Made by a program: the position numbers and the translations under genes
The notes under the pieces: generated by a model
Told to the model about the DNA's origin: nothing
The model's database searches: none
The model's input: only the letters and a program-made list of their open reading frames with translations
Shown: positions 7,642 through 15,710 of the stretch, in pieces
Layout of the letters: every line of letters begins with the position of its first letter
Position numbering within the stretch: the stretch's first letter is position 1
Source: Flavobacterium sp. UGB4466
GTDB taxonomy: Bacteria; Bacteroidota; Bacteroidia; Flavobacteriales; Flavobacteriaceae
Assembly (NCBI RefSeq): GCF_903469665.1
Contig: NZ_CAGKLC010000008.1
Coordinates: forward strand, 42,743-85,090
DNA: 42,348 nt
Direction of reading: 5' to 3'

Positions 7642-8202
7642 TTACTTACGAATCACTTTTACCTGTGAATCATTAGTGAGTTTTATGATTGTTGAAGGTT
7701 TTCCGGCAATCCTGTCGTGATACAGATTTACTACATAGTCAACGCCTTTCACAATTTCCGGATTGATGTCTTTGAAGCCAATAGGAGTCGGCTGTCCCGA
7801 AATATTAGCTGAAGTCGAAACCAGTGGTTTTTTCATTCGTTCCAATAATTTAAAACAGAACGGTTCTTTTACCAGACGAACAGCAAGCGAATTGTCGGCA
7901 GCTATGATATTTGGAGCGACATTACGTGGTTCATCCAGAATTAAAGTGGTTGGTTTTTCAGATAAATCTAAAATTTGCCAGGCTACTTCAGGGATGTTTT
8001 TAAATACATTGTACATCATTTTTTCGCCATTCATCAATACAATCATACTTTGTGTTTCAGCACGTTGTTTGAGTTTGTATATTTTGGCAACAGCCTCAGG
8101 ATTTGTTGCGTCACAGCCAATTCCCCACACGGTATCAGTAGGGTAGAGTATGATTCCTCCTTCTTTTATGACTTCGTACGCTTTGATTATTTCTTCGTTC
8201 AT
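7642..8202 (-). CDS. tsaC: Threonylcarbamoyl-AMP synthase (Sua5/YrdC/TsaC family)
   Basis: A 186-residue single-domain YrdC protein. It makes threonylcarbamoyl-AMP from threonine, bicarbonate and ATP for the t6A modification at position 37 of ANN-decoding tRNAs. Family motifs are visible: the N-terminal YPTDTVWGIGCDA (about residue 20), KLKQR, the SLAVRLV region and STSANISGQPTP (about residue 137). The ATG at 8202 is 1 bp past the stop of the DUF4422 gene, so it seems to be the last gene of the glf-DUF4422 operon. An upstream TTG would overlap that gene. The link to LPS genes is probably positional only. Confidence 0.93.
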   Translation of the reverse strand: MNEEIIKAYEVIKEGGIILYPTDTVWGIGCDATNPEAVAKIYKLKQRAETQSMIVLMNGEKMMYNVFKNIPEVAWQILDLSEKPTTLILDEPRNVAPNIIAADNSLAVRLVKEPFCFKLLERMKKPLVSTSANISGQPTPIGFKDINPEIVKGVDYVVNLYHDRIAGKPSTIIKLTNDSQVKVIRK

Positions 8203-8203
8203 A

Positions 8204-8968
8204 TTACAAGTCAATTATTTTGTATGATGGAATTCCTTTAATTTTAAACTTATGATGATACATATAAAGATTGATTAGTCTTTCTGAAATAAAACCAAAA
8301 ATTCGGGCCTGATAAGCGTCTTCCGGGATTGTAACTCTGGATTCAAGTTCAAACAGAATTGAAAAAAGCCAGGTATAGTAAGTGTCAAATTTTTCTTTTG
8401 AGGTGACCATCATATTTCCCATGTGGAAAAGGGTTCCTTCGTCTAAAAATTGGGTAATACTGTCGTTATATTCCGGATATTTTTCTAAAATGATCTGTTT
8501 GGTTAAATCCCAATCTTCTTTTCGGTGATCCTCACAGTAGTTCTGGGTTAAGGAACCATTTTTGAATTTATAAGGTCGGCAAAGAATTACGTCATATTCT
8601 GAAAGAATAGAGAGTATTTTTTTTTCTAATTTTTCAGAAGATGTATTATACAGCTTTGTTCTCTTAAAATCTTCGGTTGTAATTTTTTTCTGTGCAGAGG
8701 GTTTTAGGTTGTACCAGTCGTTGTAAAAGTTAAGATATCTTCTGTAATGACAAATACCTACGTAATCCGCTTCTTTTTCATTTTTCCATACCCAGTAGGC
8801 AGCAGTGAGCTCGCAGTAATTACTGTTTTTACTTCCGATATTGTCCTGCGTGTTGTCTCTTAGGATAGTAGTTGTGATAGATTCATTTGTTCCAACTTGC
8901 ATAGGAACCAGAAGATTGTTTGATAATACCGGATTTTCTTTATGGGTTACGATAAAAATCTTAATCAT
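8204..8968 (-). CDS. DUF4422 glycosyltransferase-like protein
   Basis: A 254-residue protein of the DUF4422 family found in capsule, exopolysaccharide and LPS clusters. Visible family features are the N-terminal IFIVTHKE, the segment GSKNSNYCELTAAYWVWKN near residues 46-64, and GICHYRRYL near residue 73. The last includes the HYRRY hallmark. The family is predicted to transfer sugars, in several cases suspected to be galactofuranose, but chemistry here is inference. It overlaps glf by 8 bp, and that pairing itself suggests a role in using UDP-galactofuranose. Confidence 0.88.
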   Translation of the reverse strand: MIKIFIVTHKENPVLSNNLLVPMQVGTNESITTTILRDNTQDNIGSKNSNYCELTAAYWVWKNEKEADYVGICHYRRYLNFYNDWYNLKPSAQKKITTEDFKRTKLYNTSSEKLEKKILSILSEYDVILCRPYKFKNGSLTQNYCEDHRKEDWDLTKQIILEKYPEYNDSITQFLDEGTLFHMGNMMVTSKEKFDTYYTWLFSILFELESRVTIPEDAYQARIFGFISERLINLYMYHHKFKIKGIPSYKIIDL

Positions 8969-10073
8969 TGTTTAATTCTTTTTTAGATCTTGTTAGAGCC
9001 ATAGCAATTACCTGATGCATGTCATAATATTTATATTCTGATAATCTTCCTCCAAATATCACATTTTCTTCTTTTAAAGATAGTTTATGGTATTCTTCAA
9101 ATAGCGTTTGGTTTTTGTCATCGTTTATAGGATAGAACGCTTCATTAGAAGGATTCCATTCGCAAGGGTATTCCTTTGTAATAATGGTTTTCTTTTGCTT
9201 TCCAAATTCAAAATGTTTGTGCTCAATTATTCTGGTAAAGCCATAGCTTGCATCATTATAATTAATGCCTGCATTTCCTTGAAAATTCTCTGTGTCCAGC
9301 ACTTCGTTCTCAAAACGCAATGATCTGTATTCCAAAAGCCCTAATTTATAATCGAAGTACTCGTCAATTTTCCCGGAATAAACCACTTTGTTGGCAATTG
9401 AGTTGAATTTTTTTCTGTCTGAAAAATAATCTGTGTTAGTTATTACTTCAATTCCTTCCAGTAATCCTTCAATTAATTTATTATAACCGCCAATAGGAAT
9501 TCCCTGATAAGTATCGTTAAAATAATTGTTGTCAAAAGTGAATCGAACAGGGAGTCTTTTTATGATGAAAGCGGGTAATTCAGTTGCCTTTCTTCCCCAT
9601 TGTTTTTCAGTATATTCTTTAATAAGATTATGGTATATGTCCTTTCCGACAAGGCTTAGCGCTTGTTCTTCAAGATTTTGAGGGTTTTTTGTGCCATAAG
9701 TGGTTATTTGTTCATCAATTTTGGCTTTGGCCTCCTGAGGAGTTTTGGTGCCCCAAAGTTGATAAAAAGTATTCATGTTAAAAGGTAAATTATACAATTT
9801 CCCTTTAGAAAAGGACATCGGAGAATAAATAAAGTTATTAAAATCAACAAATTGATTGACATAATCCCATATCGCTTTATCGTTGGTATGAAAGATATGC
9901 GGGCCATATTTGTGAACGTTAATTCCTTCAATATTTTCGCAATATATATTTCCTCCTATATGTTCTCTTTTGTCAATTACCAGGCATTTTTTGCCTGCTT
10001 TTGTTGCTTCATGTGCGAACACACTTCCAAAGAGTCCTGATCCGATTATTAAATAGTCATATTGCTTTTTCAT
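8961..10073 (-). CDS. glf: UDP-galactopyranose mutase
   Basis: A 370-residue FAD enzyme that interconverts UDP-galactopyranose and UDP-galactofuranose, the donor for galactofuranose in surface glycans. The N-terminal Rossmann motif is YLIIGSGLFGSVFAHEA (residues 6-22), then GGNIYCE. GPHIFHTND (about residue 57) and the mid-protein EKQWGRKATELPA (about residue 156) are typical of the family. The C-terminus has GGRLSEYKYYDMHQVI with the flavin-contacting Arg. Together with the overlapping DUF4422 gene it implies that the organism places Galf in its LPS or a related glycan. Confidence 0.96.
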   Translation of the reverse strand: MKKQYDYLIIGSGLFGSVFAHEATKAGKKCLVIDKREHIGGNIYCENIEGINVHKYGPHIFHTNDKAIWDYVNQFVDFNNFIYSPMSFSKGKLYNLPFNMNTFYQLWGTKTPQEAKAKIDEQITTYGTKNPQNLEEQALSLVGKDIYHNLIKEYTEKQWGRKATELPAFIIKRLPVRFTFDNNYFNDTYQGIPIGGYNKLIEGLLEGIEVITNTDYFSDRKKFNSIANKVVYSGKIDEYFDYKLGLLEYRSLRFENEVLDTENFQGNAGINYNDASYGFTRIIEHKHFEFGKQKKTIITKEYPCEWNPSNEAFYPINDDKNQTLFEEYHKLSLKEENVIFGGRLSEYKYYDMHQVIAMALTRSKKELNND

Positions 10074-10125
10074 GATGCAAAAGTAGAGATTAATTAGTAA
10101 ATTGCAACAAATTACAAAAGTAAAA

Positions 10126-11004
10126 ATGGCAGGAAAAATACAAGTAGGATATCTGGTTTCGTATGATTATGAGTTGTTAAAAACATCACTTCCAACAGTG
10201 TATAACGATGCAGATGCGGTTTTTGTCGCCATTGATAAAAATAGAAATACCTGGAATGGCGGAAGCTTTACGATCGATGATTCTTTTTTTGAATGGATTA
10301 AGGATTTTGACGTTGATAAGAAGGTAGTGATTTATGAAGATGATTTTTATGTTCCAACCTTAACTACAATGGAATGTGAAATCAGAGAGCGAAAAATGCT
10401 CGCTGAAAAAATGGGAATTGGGAACTGGATTGTTCAGGTAGATTGCGACGAGTATTTTGTTGACTTTAAAAAGTTTGTTTCAGATTTAAGACGATACGAT
10501 TCTTATTTAATTAATCCCGAAAAACATCCTATACAGATATGTGCTTTCTGGGTTATGCTTTATAAATATACAGATCAGGGTATTTTATATGTAGATAAAC
10601 CGCTGAAAGCAATTTTTGCGACAAATTATCCTAATTATAAAAGCGGACGCAGAATCAAAGAGCGTCAGATTTATACCAATAATATTGTCTTGCATGAATC
10701 CTTGTCAAGAACAGAAGCCGATTTGCGTTTTAAGCTTGACAATTGGGGGCATAATGTTGATGTAGATAAGGGATTTTTGGATAAATGGCTTGTTGTGAAT
10801 GAAAACAATTATAAAGAGTACAAAGATTTTTACTATTTACAGCCTAAAAGATGGAAGAAATTAGGATTCTTCTCGACTAAAAGTATCCCTCAGATAAAAG
10901 AGATTATTGAGAAAGAAAAAAGACTGAATGTGCCTAAGTTCAATCTCTATTTTAAAAATTTCGGACAGTGGCTGAAATATTCATTGAAGAAAAAAAAGGC
11001 ATAA
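10126..11004 (+). CDS. Glycosyltransferase, GT-A fold, GT2-like
   Basis: A 292-residue protein with GT2-like features: an N-terminal beta-alpha start (IQVGYLVSYDYELLKTSLPTVY), an aspartate region VFVAIDKNRNTW, and a DxD-type metal site in VDCDEYFVDF (about residue 105). It ends in a basic tail. There is no membrane segment. The ATG at 10126 (MAGKIQ) is preferred to a TTG at 10102. It is transcribed divergently from glf and lies at the edge of the LPS cluster. The sugar donor and acceptor cannot be told. Confidence 0.8.
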   Translation: MAGKIQVGYLVSYDYELLKTSLPTVYNDADAVFVAIDKNRNTWNGGSFTIDDSFFEWIKDFDVDKKVVIYEDDFYVPTLTTMECEIRERKMLAEKMGIGNWIVQVDCDEYFVDFKKFVSDLRRYDSYLINPEKHPIQICAFWVMLYKYTDQGILYVDKPLKAIFATNYPNYKSGRRIKERQIYTNNIVLHESLSRTEADLRFKLDNWGHNVDVDKGFLDKWLVVNENNYKEYKDFYYLQPKRWKKLGFFSTKSIPQIKEIIEKEKRLNVPKFNLYFKNFGQWLKYSLKKKKA

Positions 11005-11059
11005 GGTAATTTTTAGTTCGTTTTTGCTCTCATATTTGATTTTTCTTAATTATTAAGGT

Positions 11060-11067
11060 TATTTTTG
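11060..11067 (+). promoter_or_regulatory. Candidate -7 element upstream of the Kdo/WaaP-like kinase
   Basis: TATTTTTG, a perfect TAnnTTTG match, lies 123 bp before the ATG at 11190 in a 185-bp gene-free gap. No clear -33 partner was found, so support is modest. Confidence 0.35.
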
Positions 11068-11189
11068 CTTCCTTCCATTTACCTCTTAGAATTGCAGACT
11101 ATTGAACTGCTTTTTGATGCTTTGGTTTGAATAAAATAAATCATTGAGCATTGGAAATGGGTAATAAATTAATATCAAAGTTATAGTTA

Positions 11190-11960
11190 ATGATCTCAAA
11201 ATTTAGATTTTCAACAGCAGTAAAAAGTTCCAGAGATATCCTGACTTTTATTAAAAATTTTAATACTTCAGGCGAGTTGTTTGGGAATGGAGACCGAAAT
11301 GTTATTAAATTGTTTGATCTTGAGGAGAAAAAAATCAACATTAAATCGTTTAAAGTTCCAAATCTAATTAATAAAGTGGCTTACCGTTATTTTAGAAAAT
11401 CAAAGGCAAGACGTTCGTACGAATATGCTACCATTTTATTAGAAAAAGGTATTGGAACTCCACAGCCCATAGCGTTTTTAGAGAACTTTAATTTTGTAGG
11501 ACTGAGAGACAGTTATTATGCAAGTGAGCATTTGACAACTGATTTAACCTATAGAGAACTTGTAGAAATTCCGGATTACCCGGATCGTGACAATATCTTA
11601 AGACAATTTACAAGGTTTAGTTTTGGTCTTCATAAGAAAGGAATTGAATTTTTGGATCACTCACCTGGAAATACGCTTATTAAGAAGAAGCAAGATGGAA
11701 ATTACGAATTCTTTTTGGTCGATTTAAACCGAATGGAGTTTCATGAATCAATGAGTTTTGAAATGCGTATGAAAAACTTATGTCGTCTGACTCCTTTAAA
11801 AGAGATGGTGGCGGTTATGAGTAATGAGTATGCAAAGTTTTATAAAGAAGAATCGGAGCAAAGAATATTTGAAACTTTGTGGAAATATACCGCTGATTTT
11901 CAGGAGAAGTTTTACAGGAAAAAGCGCTTAAAAAAGAAGTTTAAGTTTTGGAAGAAGTAA
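11190..11960 (+). CDS. Kdo/WaaP-like lipopolysaccharide core kinase
   Basis: A 256-residue protein of the eukaryotic-like LPS kinase family (WaaP/KdkA), which phosphorylates Kdo or heptose in the LPS core. The catalytic loop HKKGIEFLDHSPGNTLI (about residues 150-166) has the Asp and downstream Asn of the HxD-x4-N pattern. FFLVDLNRM (about residue 175) stands in for the DFG metal-binding motif. The N-terminal part has a basic stretch KSKARRSYEYA before an alpha-C-like helix. Its last 20 bp overlap the end of the convergent GT2 gene. Context among LPS transferases supports the role, but which sugar is phosphorylated is unknown. Confidence 0.85.
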   Translation: MISKFRFSTAVKSSRDILTFIKNFNTSGELFGNGDRNVIKLFDLEEKKINIKSFKVPNLINKVAYRYFRKSKARRSYEYATILLEKGIGTPQPIAFLENFNFVGLRDSYYASEHLTTDLTYRELVEIPDYPDRDNILRQFTRFSFGLHKKGIEFLDHSPGNTLIKKKQDGNYEFFLVDLNRMEFHESMSFEMRMKNLCRLTPLKEMVAVMSNEYAKFYKEESEQRIFETLWKYTADFQEKFYRKKRLKKKFKFWKK

Positions 11961-12729
11961 TTCGGAAAAGCTCTTTATAGCGGATAAAGACACTGTATGC
12001 ATTTAGATAACATATCGTGATTCCTTTGACTCCGTCTAAAAAGCCCAAACGAACTAAAAACTGATACAAAAAAGTATAAACAGGATGGAAAATCATCAAT
12101 AGACGAGATGATTTCTGTCCTTTTTTTTGTTTTTCATTGGCCTTTAAAACCCCGTAACTGTACATTTTTGCTTTGTAGTCAGAAAAAGAAGTATACGAGA
12201 AATGAATGATCTTATTCTTTAAAGTTGAAATAGACCCGTTCACGATCAGTTTTTCATGTACCATTCTGTCCTGATTGTATCGACAGTTAGTCTTATTGAA
12301 AAGTCTGAAAATTTTATCCGTTTGCCAGCCGCTAAAATGAAGCTTACGGCTTTGGAACATAAAAGTTCTGTAAATGAAATAGGCACTTGCTGCATCTTTT
12401 TGACTGATGGTGGCTGCGATTTCCAGTTTTAGTTCCGGAGTTAATCTTTCATCGGCATCGATGAATAAGATCCAGGAGTTTTTTGCCTGATCAATCGCAA
12501 AATTACGTTGTGAAGTGTAATTAACGAACGGATTCTGGATTACTTTTACGTTTTTAAAAGATTCAATTATGTCCAGCGTCCGATCGGTACTGTACGAGTC
12601 TACCACAATAATTTCATCGGCAAAATCGATATCTTCCAGTAATGATTTTATATGCCCTTCTTCATTAAGCGTAATAATCAAAACGGATAGTTTTTCCCTG
12701 TCAGTAGTATTCATAAGTTCTTCACTCAT
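11941..12729 (-). CDS. GT2 glycosyltransferase, WaaE/KdtX-like
   Basis: A 262-residue transferase. GT2 motifs: SVLIITLNEEGHIKSLL (about residue 15), DEIIVVDSYSTDRTLDI (about residue 38), and the DxD metal site FIDADERLTPEL (about residue 91). WaaE-like members add glucose or heptose to the inner core. I use ATG 12729, which is 2 bp beyond the stop of the GT9 gene. A TTG at 12735 overlaps that stop, and an ATG at 12714 is also possible. It forms a two-gene unit with the GT9 gene. The 3' end overlaps the convergent kinase gene by 20 bp. Confidence 0.9.
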   Translation of the reverse strand: MSEELMNTTDREKLSVLIITLNEEGHIKSLLEDIDFADEIIVVDSYSTDRTLDIIESFKNVKVIQNPFVNYTSQRNFAIDQAKNSWILFIDADERLTPELKLEIAATISQKDAASAYFIYRTFMFQSRKLHFSGWQTDKIFRLFNKTNCRYNQDRMVHEKLIVNGSISTLKNKIIHFSYTSFSDYKAKMYSYGVLKANEKQKKGQKSSRLLMIFHPVYTFLYQFLVRLGFLDGVKGITICYLNAYSVFIRYKELFRITSSKT

Positions 12730-12731
12730 TT

Positions 12732-13796
12732 TCAATTTTTATACTCCTGAAAATAAGTATCCAGTTTTTCAAGCATTAAACTTAAAGGGTACTCATCGTA
12801 GTACTGAAAAGTATGATCTTTTATGTATTGCTCGGTGTGTTGCTTGTATATTTCCGGTTTTAAATCTTTTAAGTGAATAGAGAAGTTCTTGGCTTCATTT
12901 TCAAATATTTGCCAGGTCTCTTTTCTAACAGATGGTGTGAATATGGAGAAGGTTGGAATTTCAAGTGCTTTGGCCATATTCACGGCTCCACCTTCATTTC
13001 CAATCAGCATTTCGCATTGTGAAAGCAAAGCCAGAAAAGGTCTTAGTTCGGTGCAGTACAAATCAAAGACGATGTGTTTTTTAGTTTCGGCACTACAATG
13101 GTTGTATACTTCAAGGGCCTGTTCTTTTTGATCTGGAATATAATTGAAAATAATAGTGGCATTGGTTTTGGCAACTGTAAAATCAATGATTTTAGCCATT
13201 CCTTCTAAAGGATACGTCTTGTAAACTTCGCTTCCCAAAATTCCAAACATGATTAATGGCTTTTCCGTATCAACCTGATAGCTTTTCAGAAGTTTTTTAG
13301 CATCATCAATTTCAGATTCTTTCAAAAATATTTTTGGTTTTACATCTGTAATCTTTTCAGGAATAAACGGTTTTAGAAGCATCAAACGATTTTCAATGGC
13401 CAATCCGTGTTCTGATTCTACGGCATCTAAACGTTCATAAGTGTAATTGTAGAATATTTTGGTGTACCATTTACGATATGAAACCTTATATTTTGCACCC
13501 GAAAACAACGTAATTAAATTAGTTTCCAGCTTAGAATAGACGTCAATAACAGCATCGTATTTATTACGTCGGATTTGAAAAATAAATTTAAACAGAGAAG
13601 GAGTTGATTTTCTAACCTTGTTGGATAAAGGAATAATGTTATCAATATTCTTGTTCTCTTTTAGTACATCGACAGAATTTGGGTAACACATATAATCGAT
13701 AATCGAATCCGGGTATTTGGTTTTTAGATTATTACAGATTATGGTGCTCGTTAATACATCTCCAATTCTTTTTTGCTGAATGACTAATATTCTCAT
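12732..13796 (-). CDS. GT9 heptosyltransferase-like glycosyltransferase
   Basis: A 354-residue GT-B transferase of family 9 (ADP-heptose:LPS heptosyltransferase type). The N-terminus ILVIQQKRIGDVLTSTIICNNLK is the classic acceptor-side start. The C-terminal domain shows IGNEGGAVNMAKALEIPTFSIF (about residues 265-286), where heptosyltransferases bind the nucleotide-sugar. It probably adds heptose or a related sugar to the core. It is transcribed away from the GT2 at 13924 and is followed by the GT2 at 12729. Confidence 0.9.
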   Translation of the reverse strand: MRILVIQQKRIGDVLTSTIICNNLKTKYPDSIIDYMCYPNSVDVLKENKNIDNIIPLSNKVRKSTPSLFKFIFQIRRNKYDAVIDVYSKLETNLITLFSGAKYKVSYRKWYTKIFYNYTYERLDAVESEHGLAIENRLMLLKPFIPEKITDVKPKIFLKESEIDDAKKLLKSYQVDTEKPLIMFGILGSEVYKTYPLEGMAKIIDFTVAKTNATIIFNYIPDQKEQALEVYNHCSAETKKHIVFDLYCTELRPFLALLSQCEMLIGNEGGAVNMAKALEIPTFSIFTPSVRKETWQIFENEAKNFSIHLKDLKPEIYKQHTEQYIKDHTFQYYDEYPLSLMLEKLDTYFQEYKN

Positions 13797-13889
13797 TTAT
13801 ATAAAATTCAATTTGTGGGCTAAATTAGTAATAATTTTATAAAGTGTGCAAGCGCACGATTAAGATAAGGTAACTAAAATAAAAAGCCG

Positions 13890-13897
13890 TATTTTTG
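13890..13897 (+). promoter_or_regulatory. -7 promoter element for the first WaaE-like paralogue
   Basis: TATTTTTG, a perfect TAnnTTTG match, 27 bp before the ATG at 13924 in the divergent gap with the GT9 gene. A C-run just before the start codon is unusual in this AT-rich context. Confidence 0.45.
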
Positions 13898-13923
13898 TAA
13901 AAAAATAAATTCCCCCCAATAAA

Positions 13924-14673
13924 ATGCAAATTAGTGGTCTTATTATTACTTTCAATGAAGAGAAAAACATTGGTAAATGTATAGATGCTTTACTAAGAGT
14001 TTGTGACGAAGTAATTGTAGTAGATTCGTTTAGCAAAGATTGTACTGTTGAAATTGCCAGAGAAAAAGGCGCAATAGTGATTGAACAGACCTTTTTGGGC
14101 GACGGCCCGCAACGTACACATGGTCTTCCTTATTGTAAAAATGACTGGATTTTAAATTTAGATGCTGATGAGATTCTGGCCGAAGATGCTGAAAAATTTA
14201 TAACAGATAAAAAATATCTTGAAGGAAATTATGATGCTTTTAGCTTCAGAGTAAAAAATTTTCTAGGCGATAAACTTATCGATTTTTCGGGCTGGTATCC
14301 GGATCAAAAAGTCCGTTTTTTTAATAAACAAACAGCACATCCGTCTGATTCTAAGGTGCATCAGAAGATAATTACTCAAAATGAGAAAAAGGTCTCCGTA
14401 CACCTCTTACACTATGGTTGGGATTCTTTAGATCAAATTATTGCAAAAAAGAATCAATATTCCGGTTGGCATGCGCAACAACTGTTTGATCAGGGGAAAA
14501 GAATAACCGCAATTAAGCCGGTTGTTAATGGGGCTGTTGCGTTTATCAGATGCTACTTTTTTAAGAAAGGTATTTTTAATGGTATAGACGGCTTGTCGAT
14601 AGCGATGATTCAGAGTTTCTTTTCTTATATGAAATATGCTAAGCTTTTAAAACTTCAAAAGAAGCTAAAATAA
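13924..14673 (+). CDS. WaaE-like GT2 glycosyltransferase, paralogue A
   Basis: A 249-residue GT2 transferase with ISGLIITFNEEKNIGKC at the N-terminus, the acidic motif DEVIVVDSFSKD (about residue 35) and the metal site LNLDADEILAEDA (about residue 78). The C-terminal half carries GWYPDQKVRFFNK and HYGWDS, as in WaaE/KdtX relatives of the LPS core. It is a close paralogue of the gene at 15711 (same length, clearly related throughout). The DNA at 14122-14202 is identical to 15909-15989. The deacetylase gene sits between the two copies. Donor sugar unknown. Confidence 0.9.
   Translation: MQISGLIITFNEEKNIGKCIDALLRVCDEVIVVDSFSKDCTVEIAREKGAIVIEQTFLGDGPQRTHGLPYCKNDWILNLDADEILAEDAEKFITDKKYLEGNYDAFSFRVKNFLGDKLIDFSGWYPDQKVRFFNKQTAHPSDSKVHQKIITQNEKKVSVHLLHYGWDSLDQIIAKKNQYSGWHAQQLFDQGKRITAIKPVVNGAVAFIRCYFFKKGIFNGIDGLSIAMIQSFFSYMKYAKLLKLQKKLK
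14122..14202 (+). repeat. 81-bp block identical to 15909-15989
   Basis: Within the GT2 gene, from GGTCTTCCTTATTGT to AAAAATTTATA, every base matches the paralogue at 15909-15989. It covers the codons for the GLPYCKNDWILN to EKFI region, including the metal site. Immediately outside it the copies differ at silent and replacement sites. Confidence 0.95.
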
Positions 14674-14988
14674 AATCTGATAAAAACGGAGGTGCTAATC
14701 TCAATTACAGTATCGGTTTTTAAAATACTAACATAGTCTTTCACGCTGTGTTATTTCTTAGCTTTTCGATTGTTGCATGTGTCAGATATATTTTTCGCAA
14801 TATAGTTAGTGGTAATTTTGCTTTAAAAATTAGCGAACGTAGTTTTTTTCTTATATTTGAAAACAAATAACATCAGGTTTTATTTAACAATAACAAGGTT
14901 TTTTGTTTCATTTCTTTTTTTTTGCTTAAAAGTGTTTTTTTTGTGAAAAATAATACTATTAATGATAGATTTGCTAAAAAAATAGAGA
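14674..14988. other. Gene-free gap with two candidate -7 elements
   Basis: A 315-bp gap between the GT2 gene and the deacetylase. Two perfect TAnnTTTG matches lie at 14813-14820 (TAATTTTG) and 14852-14859 (TATATTTG). The second is about 130 bp before the ATG, which would give a long AT-rich leader. I see no terminator or small gene. Confidence 0.4.
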
Positions 14989-15702
14989 ATGTCAAAGCTG
15001 CCAATTTTAATGTATCATAATGTTGTGGAAGACGAAGCAAAGTCTGTGGATTTAAGTGTTTCTGTAGCAAAATTAGAATCACAATTTAAATTTTTACACG
15101 ATAACAATTACACGACATTTCATTTTAAAGATCTGGAAAATTTCAAAGAACTTCCTTCAAAAAGCATCATAATCACTTTTGATGATGTTACCGAGTGCCA
15201 GTTGTTGTATGCTGTGCCTTTGCTTGAAAAATACCAATTAAAAGCCTCTTTTTTTATACCATTTTCTTACGTTGGGAATTTTGATTACTGGATCGAAGGG
15301 AAAGAAAAGATCATGAGTGTCGAACAGCTAAAAGGGTTAAATCCTGATCTTATTGAGCTGGGGTATCACTCTTTTGAACATAAAAGATACAGTTCGTTGT
15401 CTAAAGAAGAATTAGAAGCTGATTTTGCGAAGTCTAATAAATTTATTTTAGATAATCAGTTAGATATAAAACCTGTTCTGGCGTATCCTTTTGGAAACTA
15501 TGCCAAGAAACATTCTGAGTTTGCTGTTTTTGAAAATATGATGCGTGATAACGGTATACAATACGGTTTGAGAATAGGCAACAGAGTAAATAATTTTCCC
15601 TTTAAAAATAACTATTTGGTAAAGAGAATAGATATAAAAGGGGAAGATAGTTTGTTTAGATTTAAATTAAAATTGAAAATAGGTAAGCTTAAATTATTTT
15701 AA
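14989..15702 (+). CDS. Polysaccharide deacetylase (NodB/CE4-like)
   Basis: A 237-residue NodB-fold protein that would remove N- or O-acetyl groups from a glycan. It starts PILMYHNVV. The catalytic stretch is IIITFDDVTECQ (about residue 57), where both aspartates are kept but the usual Gly after DD is Val. The metal histidines are in LGYHSFEH (about residue 119), and AYPFGNY (about residue 163) follows. There is no signal peptide, so it should be cytoplasmic or act on an undecaprenyl- or lipid-linked intermediate. It ends 8 bp before the second WaaE-like gene, so the two are likely co-transcribed. Confidence 0.88.
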   Translation: MSKLPILMYHNVVEDEAKSVDLSVSVAKLESQFKFLHDNNYTTFHFKDLENFKELPSKSIIITFDDVTECQLLYAVPLLEKYQLKASFFIPFSYVGNFDYWIEGKEKIMSVEQLKGLNPDLIELGYHSFEHKRYSSLSKEELEADFAKSNKFILDNQLDIKPVLAYPFGNYAKKHSEFAVFENMMRDNGIQYGLRIGNRVNNFPFKNNYLVKRIDIKGEDSLFRFKLKLKIGKLKLF

Positions 15703-15710
15703 AAAATGCT

